Of a DNA stretch of 64,000 bases, positions 1 to 9,917 are shown piece after piece. A model generated the notes under the pieces. That model saw only the letters and a program-made list of their open reading frames with translations, did no database searches and was not told the DNA's origin. The DNA comes from Meiothermus sp. (lineage in GTDB: Bacteria; Deinococcota; Deinococci; Deinococcales; Thermaceae): assembly GCA_026004095.1 (NCBI GenBank), contig BPIL01000011.1, positions 62,001 through 126,000 of the forward strand, in the 5' to 3' direction. The position numbers and the translations under genes were made by a program. The first letter of the stretch is position 1. Each line of letters opens with the position of its first letter.

Positions 1-357
1 TACGGCCAGGATGCGCCGGTTGGAGAGCCGGCGGTAGAGCAGCACCAGCAGCCCCCCCAGCGTCCACAAGGCCAGGGCCAGGCCGGTGATCTCGAGCAGG
101 AAGAGTCGGATGGGCACGGCGTTCCACCACAGGAGGCCCTGTGGTACCAGAACGGCCAGCAAGTGCCCTAGCAGAATAATCAGAATGCCCCAGTGAAAGG
201 GGATAGAGCCGAAAAAGAGCAGCTTGCGTTCGAGCAACTGGCTCGAGAGACTGCTGACGCTGAAAGGCTTACCGCGCATCCGCTGGAAGCTGACGATAAC
301 GAGGAGCGCCAGCGCCACATAGGGAAAGACTTGAAACAGCAGCACGTTCCAGTTCAT
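1..357 (-). CDS. narI: Respiratory nitrate reductase gamma subunit NarI (partial)
   Basis: This is the N-terminal 119 codons of NarI, the membrane cytochrome b subunit that passes quinol electrons to NarH and NarG; the rest lies left of the window. The visible part starts MNWNVLLFQVFPYVALALLV and has three hydrophobic stretches. The segment SSQLLERKLLFFGSIPFHWG followed by a second His in LLGHL is the NarI signature, and those histidines are likely haem b ligands. The ATG overlaps the narJ stop codon (ATGA), so the two genes are translationally coupled and belong to one operon reading narC-narG-narH-narJ-narI. Confidence 0.93.
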   Translation of the reverse strand, partial: MNWNVLLFQVFPYVALALLVIVSFQRMRGKPFSVSSLSSQLLERKLLFFGSIPFHWGILIILLGHLLAVLVPQGLLWWNAVPIRLFLLEITGLALALWTLGGLLVLLYRRLSNRRILAV

Positions 358-923
358 TCGCGCCCTCCTTTGGATAGGCTGCCGAAGAGCGAACCCACCA
401 CCACAGGCAGTTGCAAGTCGGGGGCTTTGGCGTAGGGTTTAACGGCCTCGAGCGTCGCTTCCAACAGCATCAAATAAGGATTGCTGGGCTCGAGGGTCTT
501 GAGGGTCTGGATCATCTGGTGCAGGGCCGGCTCCAGCAGCTGGCGTAGCTCGGGTAGGGGTGTTGGGGCTTTGGCCAGATAGCGCAGGATGGGGATCAGG
601 TGATCGGGAATCTCACCCGCGGTGTCTATCCCCAGGGCCTGGTAGGCCGCGTTGAGTTCGGCCATCAGGCGGCCCCGCCGGTAGTCCTCGCCGTAGACGG
701 CATAGCCGATATAAGGCGCGGTGAGCGGGGTGAGCTCGAGGGTGCGGGTGAAAAGCTCCTCGCGCTCGGCCAGCTTGAGCTCGGAGAGGGCCTTGAGGAA
801 GCGCTCGAGCAGGTCTTTGGCCCTCGATTTTGGTAGATCCTGTAGCCTCTCCCACAGGGCCTTGGTGGAGCCCGGTTGGGGGTAGTGGTAGGCGAGTGCT
901 AGGGTTGTGAGTAGGTCGTCCAT
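354..923 (-). CDS. narJ: Nitrate reductase assembly chaperone NarJ
   Basis: A 189-residue, mostly helical, soluble protein beginning MDDLLTTLALAYHYP. NarJ (the TorD/DmsD chaperone class) binds NarG and is needed for molybdenum cofactor and FeS insertion before the enzyme docks on NarI. The motif YIGYAVYGEDYRRGRLMAELN matches the conserved NarJ region in which a Tyr-rich segment precedes an RG and a Leu-rich helix. It lies between narH and narI and overlaps narI by 4 bp. It follows narH after an unusual 116-nt gap with inverted repeats, the only sizeable gap inside the operon. Length is slightly short for the family but nothing seems missing. Confidence 0.92.
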   Translation of the reverse strand: MDDLLTTLALAYHYPQPGSTKALWERLQDLPKSRAKDLLERFLKALSELKLAEREELFTRTLELTPLTAPYIGYAVYGEDYRRGRLMAELNAAYQALGIDTAGEIPDHLIPILRYLAKAPTPLPELRQLLEPALHQMIQTLKTLEPSNPYLMLLEATLEAVKPYAKAPDLQLPVVVGSLFGSLSKGGRE

Positions 924-1039
924 AGGTACCTCTGAAGGGGATGAAAGGCGAGGAAAGAGAAAAGGGGAAGGAGGAAAGCAAAGGCCTTTGACTTCACTTT
1001 TCTCTTTCTTCTTTCCTCCTTTCTCGCCTTGTCGCCGTT
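924..1039 (-). promoter_or_regulatory. narH-narJ intergenic stem-loop region, purine/pyrimidine skewed
   Basis: This gap contains two skewed arms around a short palindrome (AAAGGCCTTT, 980-989). On the minus strand, which is the mRNA sense, purine tracts come first and pyrimidine tracts follow. Outer arms AAGGCGAG and CTCGCCTT can pair, as can AAGGAGGAAAG with CTTTCCTCCTT, and a GAAAGAGAAAAG tract with CTTTTCTCTTTC. The last two pairings cross each other, so they are alternative folds or a pseudoknot. It could tune the NarH:NarJ ratio through RNA processing or stability; that role is inference. Confidence 0.5.
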
Positions 1040-2548
1040 CTAGTCGCCCCTGACTGGCAACTCGATAAACCCAACGCCGGTCTCGCCCTTGTGGGCCAGG
1101 GGGTCGTTCCAGACCTCTACCGCCATCTCGCGGTGGTAGGGCGGCACCACGAAGCGCTCTGCAAGGGTGGGCTTGGCGGTGAGCTGGTAGATGGCCTCGA
1201 TCTCCTCGGGGGTGGTTCCGGCCGCTTCCACCAGCCGCAGGGTGGCCTCGTCCATGTGGCCCTCCACGCTTTGCCGGCGCTTGTAAATGCGTACGGCCAG
1301 CAGCTTGCGCAGGATGGGCTTGACCACCTCTACGTTGCCTGCAGCGAACAGGTTGGCCAGGTACTCCAGCGGCAGACGGGCTTTTTCCAGGTGATTGAAC
1401 AGCTCGAAATCTATTTTTTCGGGGGGGAGCTCGAGCCTGACCAGGCCCTCCTCAATGCTACTCACGATGGGGGAGAGCGGCGGGATGTAGAAGAGCATGG
1501 CCATGGTGCGGTACTCGGGGTGCAGCGGCAGGGCCAGCTTCCAGACCTTCACGAACTTGTATACCGGCGAAGCCTGCGCGGCCTGAATCCAGTCGTCGCC
1601 CAGGCCGTTCTCCTTGGCGGCTGCAATCACGGTGGGGTCGAAGGGGTCGAGGATGGCATTGAGCTGGGCCTGTACCAGGTCTTTGGTATCGGCGTGGGCG
1701 GCGGTGGCAATCTGGTCGGCGTCGTAGAGGATTACCCCCAGGTAGCGGATGCGCCCCACGCAGGAGTGGAAGCAGGCCGGGGCCTGGCCGGTCTCGAGGC
1801 GGGGGAAGCACAGGATGCACTTCTCGCTCTTGCCGGTGGCCCAGTTGTAGTAGACCTTTTTGTAGGGGCAGGCCGCCACGCACATGCGCCAGCCCTTGCA
1901 CTTGTTCTCGTTGACCAGCACCACCCCGTCCTCGGCGCGTTTATAAATTGCGCCGCTGGGGCAGGCTGCTACGCAGGCCGGGTTCAGGCAGTGGTTGCAG
2001 ATGCGGGGCAGGTAGTTGAAGGCCACCCGCTCGATTTCGGCCATCTGAGCCTGAATCTCCGGGGACACACCGGCCCAGTTGGGGTCGTTTTGGGCGTAGA
2101 GGTTGGAACCCCCCAGGTCGTCGTCCCAGTTGGGGCCTGCGGCGATGTTCATGGGCTCGCCGGTGATCATCGAGATGGGCCGGGCTACCGGCTGGTCGTC
2201 GCTCTCGGGGGCGTTGAAGAGGTGCTGGTAGTCGAAGGTGAAGGGTTCGTAGTAGTCGTCAATCTCGGGCAGGGCCGGGTTGAAAAACAGGTTGGCCAGG
2301 CCCCGGGCGCGGGAGTGCAACTTGAGCTCGAGCCGCCCGTTCTTTTTCTCCCAACCCCCCTTAAACCGCTCCTGGTCTTCCCAGCCGGTGGGGTAACCCG
2401 TACCGGGCCGGGTCTCGACGTTGTTCCACCACATGTACTCGGTGCCCTTGCGGTCGGTCCAGAGGTTTTTACAGGCGACCGAGCAGGTGTGGCACCCGAT
2501 GCACTTATCGAGGTGGAAGGTCATGGAAACGTGTGCACGTACGTTCAT
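1040..2548 (-). CDS. narH: Respiratory nitrate reductase beta subunit NarH
   Basis: A 502-residue iron-sulphur electron-transfer subunit that links NarI to NarG on the cytoplasmic side. Four cysteine clusters are visible: CIGCHTCSVACKNLW near the N-terminus, CNHCLNPACVAACPSGAIY, CKGWRMCVAACPYKK and CILCFPRLETGQAPACFHSC. The tryptophan in CKGWRMC replaces a cysteine, as is typical for the 3Fe-4S cluster of NarH. The reading frame is open further upstream, but the ATG at 2548 is chosen because it follows GGAGAT, starts the family sequence MNVRAHVSMTFHLDKC, and does not run into narG. It lies 25 nt after the narG stop. Confidence 0.95.
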   Translation of the reverse strand: MNVRAHVSMTFHLDKCIGCHTCSVACKNLWTDRKGTEYMWWNNVETRPGTGYPTGWEDQERFKGGWEKKNGRLELKLHSRARGLANLFFNPALPEIDDYYEPFTFDYQHLFNAPESDDQPVARPISMITGEPMNIAAGPNWDDDLGGSNLYAQNDPNWAGVSPEIQAQMAEIERVAFNYLPRICNHCLNPACVAACPSGAIYKRAEDGVVLVNENKCKGWRMCVAACPYKKVYYNWATGKSEKCILCFPRLETGQAPACFHSCVGRIRYLGVILYDADQIATAAHADTKDLVQAQLNAILDPFDPTVIAAAKENGLGDDWIQAAQASPVYKFVKVWKLALPLHPEYRTMAMLFYIPPLSPIVSSIEEGLVRLELPPEKIDFELFNHLEKARLPLEYLANLFAAGNVEVVKPILRKLLAVRIYKRRQSVEGHMDEATLRLVEAAGTTPEEIEAIYQLTAKPTLAERFVVPPYHREMAVEVWNDPLAHKGETGVGFIELPVRGD

Positions 2549-2573
2549 GGCTATCTCCTTGGCAAGAAACCAG

Positions 2574-5500
2574 CTACCACTGGGGCTGCTCGATACGCCG
2601 CACATACACAAAGGTGTCGCGGTTGACCCCTACCGGCCCCCAGTAGTTGAAGGCGTAGGTGAACTGGGCATAACCCCCGCTCATCAACACCGGCTTGAGG
2701 CGGGCGCGGGTGATGGAGTTGTTCATGCCAGCCCGTTTGCCCCGCAATGGCGACTTGGGTACCGAGAGGGTGCGCTCGGTGGCGTGATAGACAAAGACCG
2801 TACCCCTGGGGATGCGGGCCGAGACGATGCAGCGCTGTACGAAGACCCCGTTGTCGTTGAACAGCTCCACCCAGTCGTTGTCGCGGATGCCCATCTCCTG
2901 GGCGTCTTTGTCGTTGAGCCAGATGGGGTAGCCGCCGCGGGAGAGGGTCATCATGCGGTGGTTGTCGGAGTAGGTCGAGTGGATGCTCCACTTGCCGTGG
3001 GGGGTGATGTAGTTGAGGAGCTTGCCCTGGGCCTCGGCCTTGGTAATCTCGGTCTCGAGCAGCATGGTGTGGTCGGGGCGCGGCTTGTAGGTGGGCAGGT
3101 GCTCGCCCCAGGCCAGGTAGTTCTCGTGATCCAGGTAGAAGTGCTGTCGCCCGGAGAGGGTGCGCCAGGGAATCAGACGCTCGACGTTGAGGGTAAAGGG
3201 GCTGTAGGCCCGGCCCCCGTTGATGATGGCGCTCCAGGTGGGGGTGGTGAGCTGACGGCGCGGCTGGGCCACGATGTCGGCGAAGCTGATGCGGGTGTCG
3301 CGCACGGGCTCGGCTAGGTCGGTGAGCTTTACGCCGGTCTTCTTCTCTTCGTCCTTGAAGGCGCGGTAGGCCAGCTCGCCGTTGGAGACCGGGTCGAGGT
3401 AGAGGATGGCCTCGGCCACCTGCCGGGCGCTTTCCAGGCTGGGGTAGACCGCGCCGTTCAGCTTGCGCCCTTGCCGCTTGCGCAGGTCGTCGTAGAAGTC
3501 GCCCGCGGGAATGCTGAGACCGTGCATTCCTACGCCGTTTTTCTCAATTCCATCGCCCAGCGAGACCATCTTCTCGTACACCAGCGGATACTGCCGCTCG
3601 ACCACGCGGAACTTGGGCATGGTTTTGCCGGGGATGGGCTCGACCTGGCCTTTCTTCCAGTCGCGGTCGTCGGGCTGGGCCAGCTCGTCGGGGGTGTCGT
3701 GCTGGAGCGGGATCATCACAATATCCCTGACCGGCTGGGCCAGGTGTTTCTGGGCCAGCTCGCTAAAGCGCTGGGCGATGGCCTTGTAGATATCCCAGTC
3801 GCTCTTGCTCTCCCACAGCGGGGGCACGGCGGCCTGCATGGGGTTGATGTAGGTGTGCAGATCGGTGGTGTTGAGGTCGTCTTTTTCGTACCAGGAGGCG
3901 GTGGGTAGCACGATGTCGGAGTACAAGGCGCTGGTGTCCATGCGGAAGTTCAGATCTACCACCAGATCGAGCTTGCCCTGGGGCGCTTCTCGGCGGTACC
4001 TGACTTCGCTCAGGTGTCCGTTAGCCTGCTCCTGGGCCACGGTGTTGGTGTGGGTGCCCAGGTAATGCTTGAGGAAGAACTCGTGCCCTTTGGCGGAGGT
4101 GCCGATGGCATTGCCGCGCCAGATGAACCAGACTCGAGGCCAGTTGGAAGGCGCGTCGGGGTCGTCTATAGCGAACTCCAGCCGCCCTTCTTTGAGCTGC
4201 TGAACCACATACGCCACGATCTCCTGCTCTGTTCTGGCGCCGGCCTTCTCGGCCTCTTTGACGACCTCGAGGCTCGACTTGTTGAACTGCGGGAAGAAGG
4301 GCAGCCAGCCCTTGCGCACCGCTCGGGCCTGGTGGTCAATGGTGTGGTCCCCGTTCTTCTCTACGGTTTTGTCGTAGTCCTTGTAGCCCCGCTCGTAGCG
4401 CCACTGGTCGGAGTGGACGTAGTGGAAGCTGGGGGTGTTCTGCTGCCGGGCCGGGTAGCCCCAGTCCCCGGCAAAGGCGATGGGCCCCCAACTGGCCTGG
4501 TTGGCGAGTTTTTCCTGCCCTACGTAGTGGGCCAGCCCGCCGCCGTTGACGCCCACCGACCCGGTGAGCATCAGGGCCACGATGCCCGCGCGGTAGAGCA
4601 GGTTGTTGTGGTACCAGTGGTTGGCCCCCGCGCCGATGATAATCAGGTTTTTGCCCTGGGTTTTCTTGCCGTTTTCGGCCCACTCGCGGGCGTAGCGAAT
4701 CAGGGTGTCGCGGTGGATGCCGGTGTACTGCTCCTGCCAGGCCGGGGTGTAGGGCCCTACCTCGTCGTAGCTTTGGGGGTAATCGCCACCCAGCCCCCGA
4801 TCCACCCCGAACTGGGCCATCAGCAGGTCGAAGACGGTGGTAACCGTCACCTGCTGGCCGTCCTTGGTGGTCAGCTTCTTGACCGGAACGCCGCGCTGGG
4901 TCTTTTTGTCCGCGCCGAAGTCGTCGAACTCGAGCTGGAGCACTTCATCGGCCTGGTCGCGGAAGCTCAGCAGCGGGTCAATTTCCTGGCCGGTTCTGGC
5001 ATCCTTGAGCTCCAGGTTCCACTTGCCCTTCTGGCTCTGCCAGCGGAAGCCAATGGTGCCACCGGGCATCCGGGGTGCACCCGAGCGCTCGTCCCAGACC
5101 AGCAGCTTCCAGTCGCCGTTTTCTTCGTCTGCGTAGTCGGCCAGGTGGCTGGCCCGCAGGTAGCGGCCTGGCCTGCCGTCCTTGACCTCGACCAGCATGG
5201 GGCTGTCGGTGTAGCGCTTGAGGTAGTTGACAAAGTATGGCACTTGCTTGAGGAGGTAGAACTCCTTGAGGATGACGTGGTTTACCGCCATCCAGAAGGC
5301 CCCGTCCTGGCCTGGGTGGATGGGCAGCCACCAGTCGGCATACTTAGCGACCTGGTTGAAGTCCGGTGCAAAAACCGTGAACTTGGCCCCGGCGTAGCGC
5401 CCCTCGGCCACGTAGTGCACGTCGGGGGTACGGGTCATGTTGAGGTTAGAGCCCACCACCGCAATAAAACGGGCGTTGTACCAGTCGGCGGCCTCGTGCA

Positions 5501-6164
5501 CGTCGGTCTGCTCGCCCCAGATTTCGGGGCTGGCGTTGGGTAGGTCGCAGTACCAGTCGTAGAAGCTCATCGGCACGCCCCCAATCAGGCTCAAGAAGCG
5601 CGAGCCGGCGGCGTAGCTGATCTGCGACATGGCCGGGATGGGACTAAAGCCGATAATCCGGTCGGGGCCGTATTGCTGGATGGTATGGATTAGCGAGGCA
5701 GAAATAATGTCCAGGGCCTCGTCCCAGCTAAACCGTCTGAAACCCCCCTTGCCCCGTGCCCGCTGCCAGCGTCTGCGCTTCTCGGGGTCGCTCACCAGGC
5801 TCTTCCAGGCGGCTACTGGGTCGGCGTGCTGTTCCCGTGCTTCGCGCCACAGGTCAATGAGCGCGCCGCGCGCGTAGGGATACTTGACCCGGATGGGGCT
5901 ATAGAGGTACCAGGAGTAGCTCACCCCGCGCTGGCAGCCCCGGGGGGTGATGTCGGGCAGGCTGGGGTCTATGGCGGGGTAATCGGTGGCCTGCAGCTCC
6001 CAGGTCACGATACCGTCCTTGACGAAGACCTCCCAGCTACAACTGCCGGTGCAGTTGACCCCGTGGGTGGTGCGCACCCGTTTGTCATGGGCGAAGCGGT
6101 TGCGGTAAAACTCCTCCCACTTGCGTTCGGTGGGGGCTTCCAGTTCCTTGATCCAGTCGCTCAT
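2574..6164 (-). CDS. narG: Respiratory nitrate reductase alpha subunit NarG
   Basis: A 1196-residue molybdopterin oxidoreductase that reduces nitrate to nitrite. The N-terminal FeS site is [18 protein letters not shown] followed by RGCQRG, i.e. the His/Cys3 ligand set of NarG. The segment [18 protein letters not shown] carries the Asp expected to ligate Mo in the Nar class, distinguishing it from Nap (Cys). No signal peptide is present, which fits a cytoplasm-facing NarGHI complex. Full family length. The start overlaps the narC stop by 4 bp (ATGA), so narG follows narC directly in the operon. Confidence 0.96.
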   Translation of the reverse strand: MSDWIKELEAPTERKWEEFYRNRFAHDKRVRTTHGVNCTGSCSWEVFVKDGIVTWELQATDYPAIDPSLPDITPRGCQRGVSYSWYLYSPIRVKYPYARGALIDLWREAREQHADPVAAWKSLVSDPEKRRRWQRARGKGGFRRFSWDEALDIISASLIHTIQQYGPDRIIGFSPIPAMSQISYAAGSRFLSLIGGVPMSFYDWYCDLPNASPEIWGEQTDVHEAADWYNARFIAVVGSNLNMTRTPDVHYVAEGRYAGAKFTVFAPDFNQVAKYADWWLPIHPGQDGAFWMAVNHVILKEFYLLKQVPYFVNYLKRYTDSPMLVEVKDGRPGRYLRASHLADYADEENGDWKLLVWDERSGAPRMPGGTIGFRWQSQKGKWNLELKDARTGQEIDPLLSFRDQADEVLQLEFDDFGADKKTQRGVPVKKLTTKDGQQVTVTTVFDLLMAQFGVDRGLGGDYPQSYDEVGPYTPAWQEQYTGIHRDTLIRYAREWAENGKKTQGKNLIIIGAGANHWYHNNLLYRAGIVALMLTGSVGVNGGGLAHYVGQEKLANQASWGPIAFAGDWGYPARQQNTPSFHYVHSDQWRYERGYKDYDKTVEKNGDHTIDHQARAVRKGWLPFFPQFNKSSLEVVKEAEKAGARTEQEIVAYVVQQLKEGRLEFAIDDPDAPSNWPRVWFIWRGNAIGTSAKGHEFFLKHYLGTHTNTVAQEQANGHLSEVRYRREAPQGKLDLVVDLNFRMDTSALYSDIVLPTASWYEKDDLNTTDLHTYINPMQAAVPPLWESKSDWDIYKAIAQRFSELAQKHLAQPVRDIVMIPLQHDTPDELAQPDDRDWKKGQVEPIPGKTMPKFRVVERQYPLVYEKMVSLGDGIEKNGVGMHGLSIPAGDFYDDLRKRQGRKLNGAVYPSLESARQVAEAILYLDPVSNGELAYRAFKDEEKKTGVKLTDLAEPVRDTRISFADIVAQPRRQLTTPTWSAIINGGRAYSPFTLNVERLIPWRTLSGRQHFYLDHENYLAWGEHLPTYKPRPDHTMLLETEITKAEAQGKLLNYITPHGKWSIHSTYSDNHRMMTLSRGGYPIWLNDKDAQEMGIRDNDWVELFNDNGVFVQRCIVSARIPRGTVFVYHATERTLSVPKSPLRGKRAGMNNSITRARLKPVLMSGGYAQFTYAFNYWGPVGVNRDTFVYVRRIEQPQW

Positions 6165-6961
6165 GTGCTCCTCCTACGAATGCGTTCGGCCAGCCCCAGT
6201 CGGCGGTTGTTCCAGTAGAGGTACATCACCCCAAACAGAACCAGCAGCCCCAATAGCCCGGCAAAAAGCATGCGGGCGGCGTCCATGGTGGCCGTATTGC
6301 CCGGCTTGCCTGCGGTTTGGGCAAAAAAAGCGGTGAGGGCGGTGATTTCCTCCGGCGTGAGCGGCTTGCCCTTGTAGCTCTCGCGCATCACCGGGAAGGC
6401 GATGTTGCTGAGCACCCCCTGGATTCCAGCCGCCCCCAGCCGGGTGTGGAGGTCGGTGAGGTCTTTGCCCAGGCTGCCGCCGCCCATCGGGCCAAAGTTG
6501 CCCGCGGTGTGGCAGGCCATGCAGGGCGCGCCGCCGTTTTTGAAGGGCTGCTGACCCAGGAACAGGGCCCGGCCTTTATCGGCCAGCGCGGGGTCGGTGG
6601 GGGCTGCGGGTGCGGAAGCCGTGGGCGCTGGCGCGGGTTCTGCTGCTGCGGCTCCCAGCCCTTTCAGATAGCCCGCAATGGCCTTGGCATCGGCTTCGCT
6701 CACCTGCGGCATGGCGGGCATCACCCCGTTGTAGGTTTGCCCGCCCACCTCGAGCGGCCCGCTAATTCCCTCGCGGATGACCTTTATCACATAGGCTTCA
6801 TCCTGCATGCGCGGGTTTCCCGCCAGCGGAGGGAAGGCTCCCGGAATGCCCTGGGCGTTTGCCCCATGGCAGCCCGCACAGTTTTGGCTGTATAGCTGCT
6901 GCCCCTCGGCAGCCAGGGCCAAACCGAGCAGGACGGCCAAGCCAACCAGTCGTCGTTTCAT
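6161..6961 (-). CDS. narC: Dihaem c-type cytochrome NarC
   Basis: A 266-residue membrane-anchored cytochrome with an N-terminal signal ([17 protein letters not shown]) and two haem c motifs, CAGCH at residues 28-32 and CMACH at 147-151, separated by an Ala/Pro-rich linker. A single C-terminal membrane span ([15 protein letters not shown]) precedes a basic tail. In Thermus denitrification islands narC is the first nar structural gene and serves assembly of, or electron transfer to, the NarGHI complex. Its position directly before narG with a 4-bp overlap agrees with that. It is preceded by a small ORF that overlaps it by 4 bp. Confidence 0.9.
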   Translation of the reverse strand: MKRRLVGLAVLLGLALAAEGQQLYSQNCAGCHGANAQGIPGAFPPLAGNPRMQDEAYVIKVIREGISGPLEVGGQTYNGVMPAMPQVSEADAKAIAGYLKGLGAAAAEPAPAPTASAPAAPTDPALADKGRALFLGQQPFKNGGAPCMACHTAGNFGPMGGGSLGKDLTDLHTRLGAAGIQGVLSNIAFPVMRESYKGKPLTPEEITALTAFFAQTAGKPGNTATMDAARMLFAGLLGLLVLFGVMYLYWNNRRLGLAERIRRRST

Positions 6962-7149
6962 GCCAGCCTCCTTTGGTTGTGGTTCTCCAGCCAGGACAGG
7001 AGCTCTTCGATGGCGTAAAAGGGATGTTCGGCCCCGGTCTTGGCGTCTTTAATCCGGCCCTCCCAGCGACCCGTCTCGTCCCGCCACAAAAGCACCAGGT
7101 ACACCGGCGACCTGGGTGGGGGCAGATGACGGGGGGTGGGTTCGGCCAT
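6958..7149 (-). CDS. Small hypothetical protein at the head of the nar operon
   Basis: A 63-residue ORF starting MAEPTPRHLPPPRSPVYLVL and ending in a polar helix with Asn and Arg. It overlaps the narC start by 4 bp (ATGA), so it is probably translated and is the promoter-proximal gene of the nar operon. The core VYLVLLWRDETGRWEGRIKD looks like a short beta-sheet protein; AIEELLSWLE forms a helix. No cofactor motif, signal peptide or membrane segment is visible. I do not recognise the family. It may be a true small protein or a leader that couples ribosomes into narC. Confidence 0.6.
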   Translation of the reverse strand: MAEPTPRHLPPPRSPVYLVLLWRDETGRWEGRIKDAKTGAEHPFYAIEELLSWLENHNQRRLA

Positions 7150-7159
7150 ACAACCCTAG

Positions 7160-7199
7160 CTTGGGTCTTGGGTCTTACAGGCCACTTACAGGCTTGGGA
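7160..7199. promoter_or_regulatory. Direct-repeat operator in the nar/dnrS divergent promoter region
   Basis: Between the nar operon start (7149) and dnrS (7240) lie tandem repeats: CTTGGGT at 7160-7166 and 7167-7173, CTTACAGGC at 7174-7182 and again at 7185-7193 (exactly 11 bp apart), then CTTGGGA at 7193-7199. Direct repeats with an 11-bp period are typical binding sites for OmpR/SARP-type winged-helix activators, and the adjacent dnrS encodes such a DNA-binding domain. The sequence is direct observation; the assignment to DnrS is inference. Confidence 0.55.
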
Positions 7200-7239
7200 C
7201 ATTTGCACCATCCGAACTTCCTAATCTGGAGGAAGAGTT

Positions 7240-9201
7240 ATGAACCCGGTGCACTGGCAGCTCGACGAACAGGGGCGGATCGTTGCCTGGAACAGGGATG
7301 CGGCCAACTTTTTTGGCCTGCCTGCTTCGGCGGTGCTGTCCAGGCCCTGCGCCGAGGTGGTAGGGGGCACCGACCCCTTTGGGCGTCCCCTGTGCGCGCG
7401 CTGTCCGGTACAGCGGGAGATTCGCTACGGGGCCTACCAGGCCAGCACGCCCCTGACCTGGCAGGGCCGGCGGCTCTGGTGCCAGGGTTATGCCGACAAC
7501 GGCATTCGGATCGAACTCAAGGCCAGTGCCGGGTGTCAGCCGGGCGACCTGCTTACCTCGCTGGCCTGGGCTACCCGTCGGCTAACGGCCGAGCCGGGTC
7601 GCTTTTTCCAGACGCTGCAGGCTTTTCTGTCTGTCCTGCGCAGGGGGTTGGGCATGGAGGCTGCCGAGCTATTCTTGGCCGACCCCCAGGAGCATTACCT
7701 GGTGCTTACCGCCTACGACGGCGTACACCGCGAAGCTTTCATGGAGAGGCCCTGGTTCGCCTGGGGCGAGGGTTATCCGGGGCTGGTGGCGCTGGGCCAC
7801 CGGGCGTTGGTGACGCACGACCTGGCCACCGACGAGCGCTATCTGCGGCAGAAGGTCAAAAAGCTGGGCTACAAAACCTACGTGTGTTACCCCCTCGAGC
7901 TCCCCCACGGCCTGATCGGGGTGCTTAACCTGGCCAGCCGCAACCCGGACGTGGAAGACCAGGCCCTTTTGCAGACGCTCAACCTGGTGGGGCCGGTGCT
8001 GGCGGCCTCGCTGTACACGGTGCTGACCCGGTTGGGTGAGAACGGCCTGTACGCCATCGCCCAGGCCCTGCACCGCGGCGCCGAAGCCGAGGGGCTCGAG
8101 GTGCTCCTGGGCCATGCCATGGAGCTGAGCGGGGCCTCGGGGGTGTGGCTGGCGCTGAAAGATGGGCGCAATCTTTCCCAAGGGCGGCCCGCGGCGGCCT
8201 GCCCACACCTGGCCCGGTGTGGGGTCTGGCAGGGCCGGGTTCAGGGGGTCAAGACGGGCCTCGAGCCCTGCCCCCACGTCCAGGATGGGCGGCCCCGCTA
8301 CTGCCTGCCGCTCTGGTCGGGTGCCAGGGTGATGGGCGTGCAGCAGTTTCACTTTGCCCGCCTGCCCCAGCCCCCTGGCCGGGCGGTGGCGGCCTTGCAG
8401 TGGCTCCTGCGGCTGGGGGCCGAGGTGCTCTGGCCCACTGAGATCAAGGCGGCAACAGAAACCCCTCGGCTGGAGATATTCACCCTGGGCGGGCTGCGGG
8501 TACGCCGGGACGGTGAAACCCTTTCGGCCAAAGCCTTTGGCCGCCGTCAGGCCCTCACTCTGCTGAAGTTGCTGCTGGCCTACCGCGGCCAGACCCTCAC
8601 CCGCGACGAGCTGTGCGCCCACCTCTGGCCGGGAGAGGAGCCCGAGCAGACCCAGGGGCGACTGCACGTGCTGATACACGATCTGCGCCAGGCCCTGGAG
8701 CCGGAACCCAGCCAGCCCCAGGTGGTGGTGCGGGAAGGGGAGGGCTACCGTCTGGCCCTCCAGGCGCCCTATTTTCTGGATGTGGAGCGCTTCGAGGAAC
8801 TTTTGCGGCAGGCCGAGCGCGAAGAGGGGGCTGTGGCCCTCGAGCTCTTGCGCCAGGCGCTGGCCCTGTACAGGGGGGACTTTCTGGCCGATGAACCCTA
8901 CGCCGACTGGGCCGAACTCGAGCGCAGCTACCTGCGCGAGCGGGCTGTGGGGGCCTGGTTCAGGGTGGCCGAGATCGCCCTGGCTCTGGGACAGCCCCGC
9001 GAAGCCCTCGAGGCCTACCGCCGCATCCTCACCCTAGACCCCTGGCGCGAGGAAGCCTACGCCGAACTGATACAGACCCTGATGATGACGGGGCAGGAGC
9101 CCGAGGCCAGGAGCATCTTCCAGCAGTATCGGGTGCGCATGGAGCGTGAGGGCTTGCCAGTATCTACTTACTTAGCCCAGATGGCGCGGGTGAGCGCCTG
9201 A
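7240..9201 (+). CDS. dnrS: DnrS-like sensor/activator (PAS-GAF-SARP/BTAD)
   Basis: A 653-residue regulator. Residues 1-90 form a PAS-like domain with Cys37 and a CARC motif (Cys52, Cys55), suitable for a metal or FeS sensor. GAF-like domains follow (about 110-255 and 260-390). From about 408 there is an OmpR/SARP winged helix (ending near ALEPEPSQPQ) and a bacterial transcriptional activation domain with TPR-like helices to the end. In Thermus, DnrS and DnrT together switch on nitrate respiration genes. Divergence from the nar operon and the directly following dnrT support this call. It has a strong GGAGGAAG site before the ATG. Confidence 0.85.
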   Translation: MNPVHWQLDEQGRIVAWNRDAANFFGLPASAVLSRPCAEVVGGTDPFGRPLCARCPVQREIRYGAYQASTPLTWQGRRLWCQGYADNGIRIELKASAGCQPGDLLTSLAWATRRLTAEPGRFFQTLQAFLSVLRRGLGMEAAELFLADPQEHYLVLTAYDGVHREAFMERPWFAWGEGYPGLVALGHRALVTHDLATDERYLRQKVKKLGYKTYVCYPLELPHGLIGVLNLASRNPDVEDQALLQTLNLVGPVLAASLYTVLTRLGENGLYAIAQALHRGAEAEGLEVLLGHAMELSGASGVWLALKDGRNLSQGRPAAACPHLARCGVWQGRVQGVKTGLEPCPHVQDGRPRYCLPLWSGARVMGVQQFHFARLPQPPGRAVAALQWLLRLGAEVLWPTEIKAATETPRLEIFTLGGLRVRRDGETLSAKAFGRRQALTLLKLLLAYRGQTLTRDELCAHLWPGEEPEQTQGRLHVLIHDLRQALEPEPSQPQVVVREGEGYRLALQAPYFLDVERFEELLRQAEREEGAVALELLRQALALYRGDFLADEPYADWAELERSYLRERAVGAWFRVAEIALALGQPREALEAYRRILTLDPWREEAYAELIQTLMMTGQEPEARSIFQQYRVRMEREGLPVSTYLAQMARVSA

Positions 9202-9209
9202 ATCCGCTT

Positions 9210-9881
9210 ATGCTGGATGCTCATTCGGTTCTGGCTCGCTGCCCACTGTTTGAAGAACTGAGTCCGGCCGACCTCGAGGCCCTGGCCCAGCAAGCCCAAC
9301 CGCGCAGCCTCCGCAAAGGCCAGACCCTTTTCCTGCAAGGAGACCCGGTGCGCTCCTTGTATGTGGTGGCCTCGGGGATGATCAAAATCTACCGCCCTGA
9401 TCCAAGAGGTGAGCGACAGATGGTGCTGCACCTCGAGGGGCCCCTGCGGCTGGTGGCGGCGGTGGCGGTCTTCCTCGAAAAACCATGCTACCCGGCCTCG
9501 GCGGAGGCCCTGGAAGATACCGAGTTGTTGGCCATTCCCAGGGAGACCTTTTTTAATCTGGTGGACTCCAGACCACCGGTAGCCCGTGCAATGATTCGCT
9601 TCCTGGCTAAGAGGCAAGAGCAGTTGGTACACCAGATGGATCGGCTGGTCTTTCACGAGGTGAGGGCGCGGCTGGCCGAGTACCTGCTGGAACGCGAAGC
9701 CGCCGAAGGGGGTGGCTTCCGACTCCCCACCAACTCCGAGCTGGCGGCCTTGCTGGCAACCGTGCCCGAGCCCGTCAGCCGCAAGTTGGGACAGTTCTTT
9801 CGCGAGGGCCTGATCGAGATATGTGAGCGCCGGGTCTGGATCAAAGATGCCAAAACCCTGCGCCAGATCGCCGAGGGGTGA
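9210..9881 (+). CDS. dnrT: DnrT-like CRP/FNR-family transcription factor
   Basis: A 223-residue CRP/FNR regulator starting MLDAHSVLARCPLFEELSPADL. Residues 1-120 form a cyclic-nucleotide-binding-type beta barrel (LFLQGDPVRSLYVVASGMIK), followed by a dimerisation helix and a winged helix with the recognition segment TNSELAALLATVPEPVSRKL. The N-terminal four-cysteine FeS cluster of true FNR is absent, so it probably does not sense oxygen directly. It starts 8 nt after dnrS and is surely co-transcribed. In Thermus, DnrT is a haem-independent activator of the denitrification genes that works with DnrS. Confidence 0.87.
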   Translation: MLDAHSVLARCPLFEELSPADLEALAQQAQPRSLRKGQTLFLQGDPVRSLYVVASGMIKIYRPDPRGERQMVLHLEGPLRLVAAVAVFLEKPCYPASAEALEDTELLAIPRETFFNLVDSRPPVARAMIRFLAKRQEQLVHQMDRLVFHEVRARLAEYLLEREAAEGGGFRLPTNSELAALLATVPEPVSRKLGQFFREGLIEICERRVWIKDAKTLRQIAEG

Positions 9882-9917
9882 AGGGGGGTCAAGGTATATC
9901 GGCGAACCGATGCGTAT

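Noticed and set aside
1091-2626. Long plus-strand open frame opposite narH (511 codons), and a similar one opposite narG.
   Set aside because: Both are shadows of high-GC coding sequence on the minus strand; composition is Val/Gly-rich and no domain is visible.
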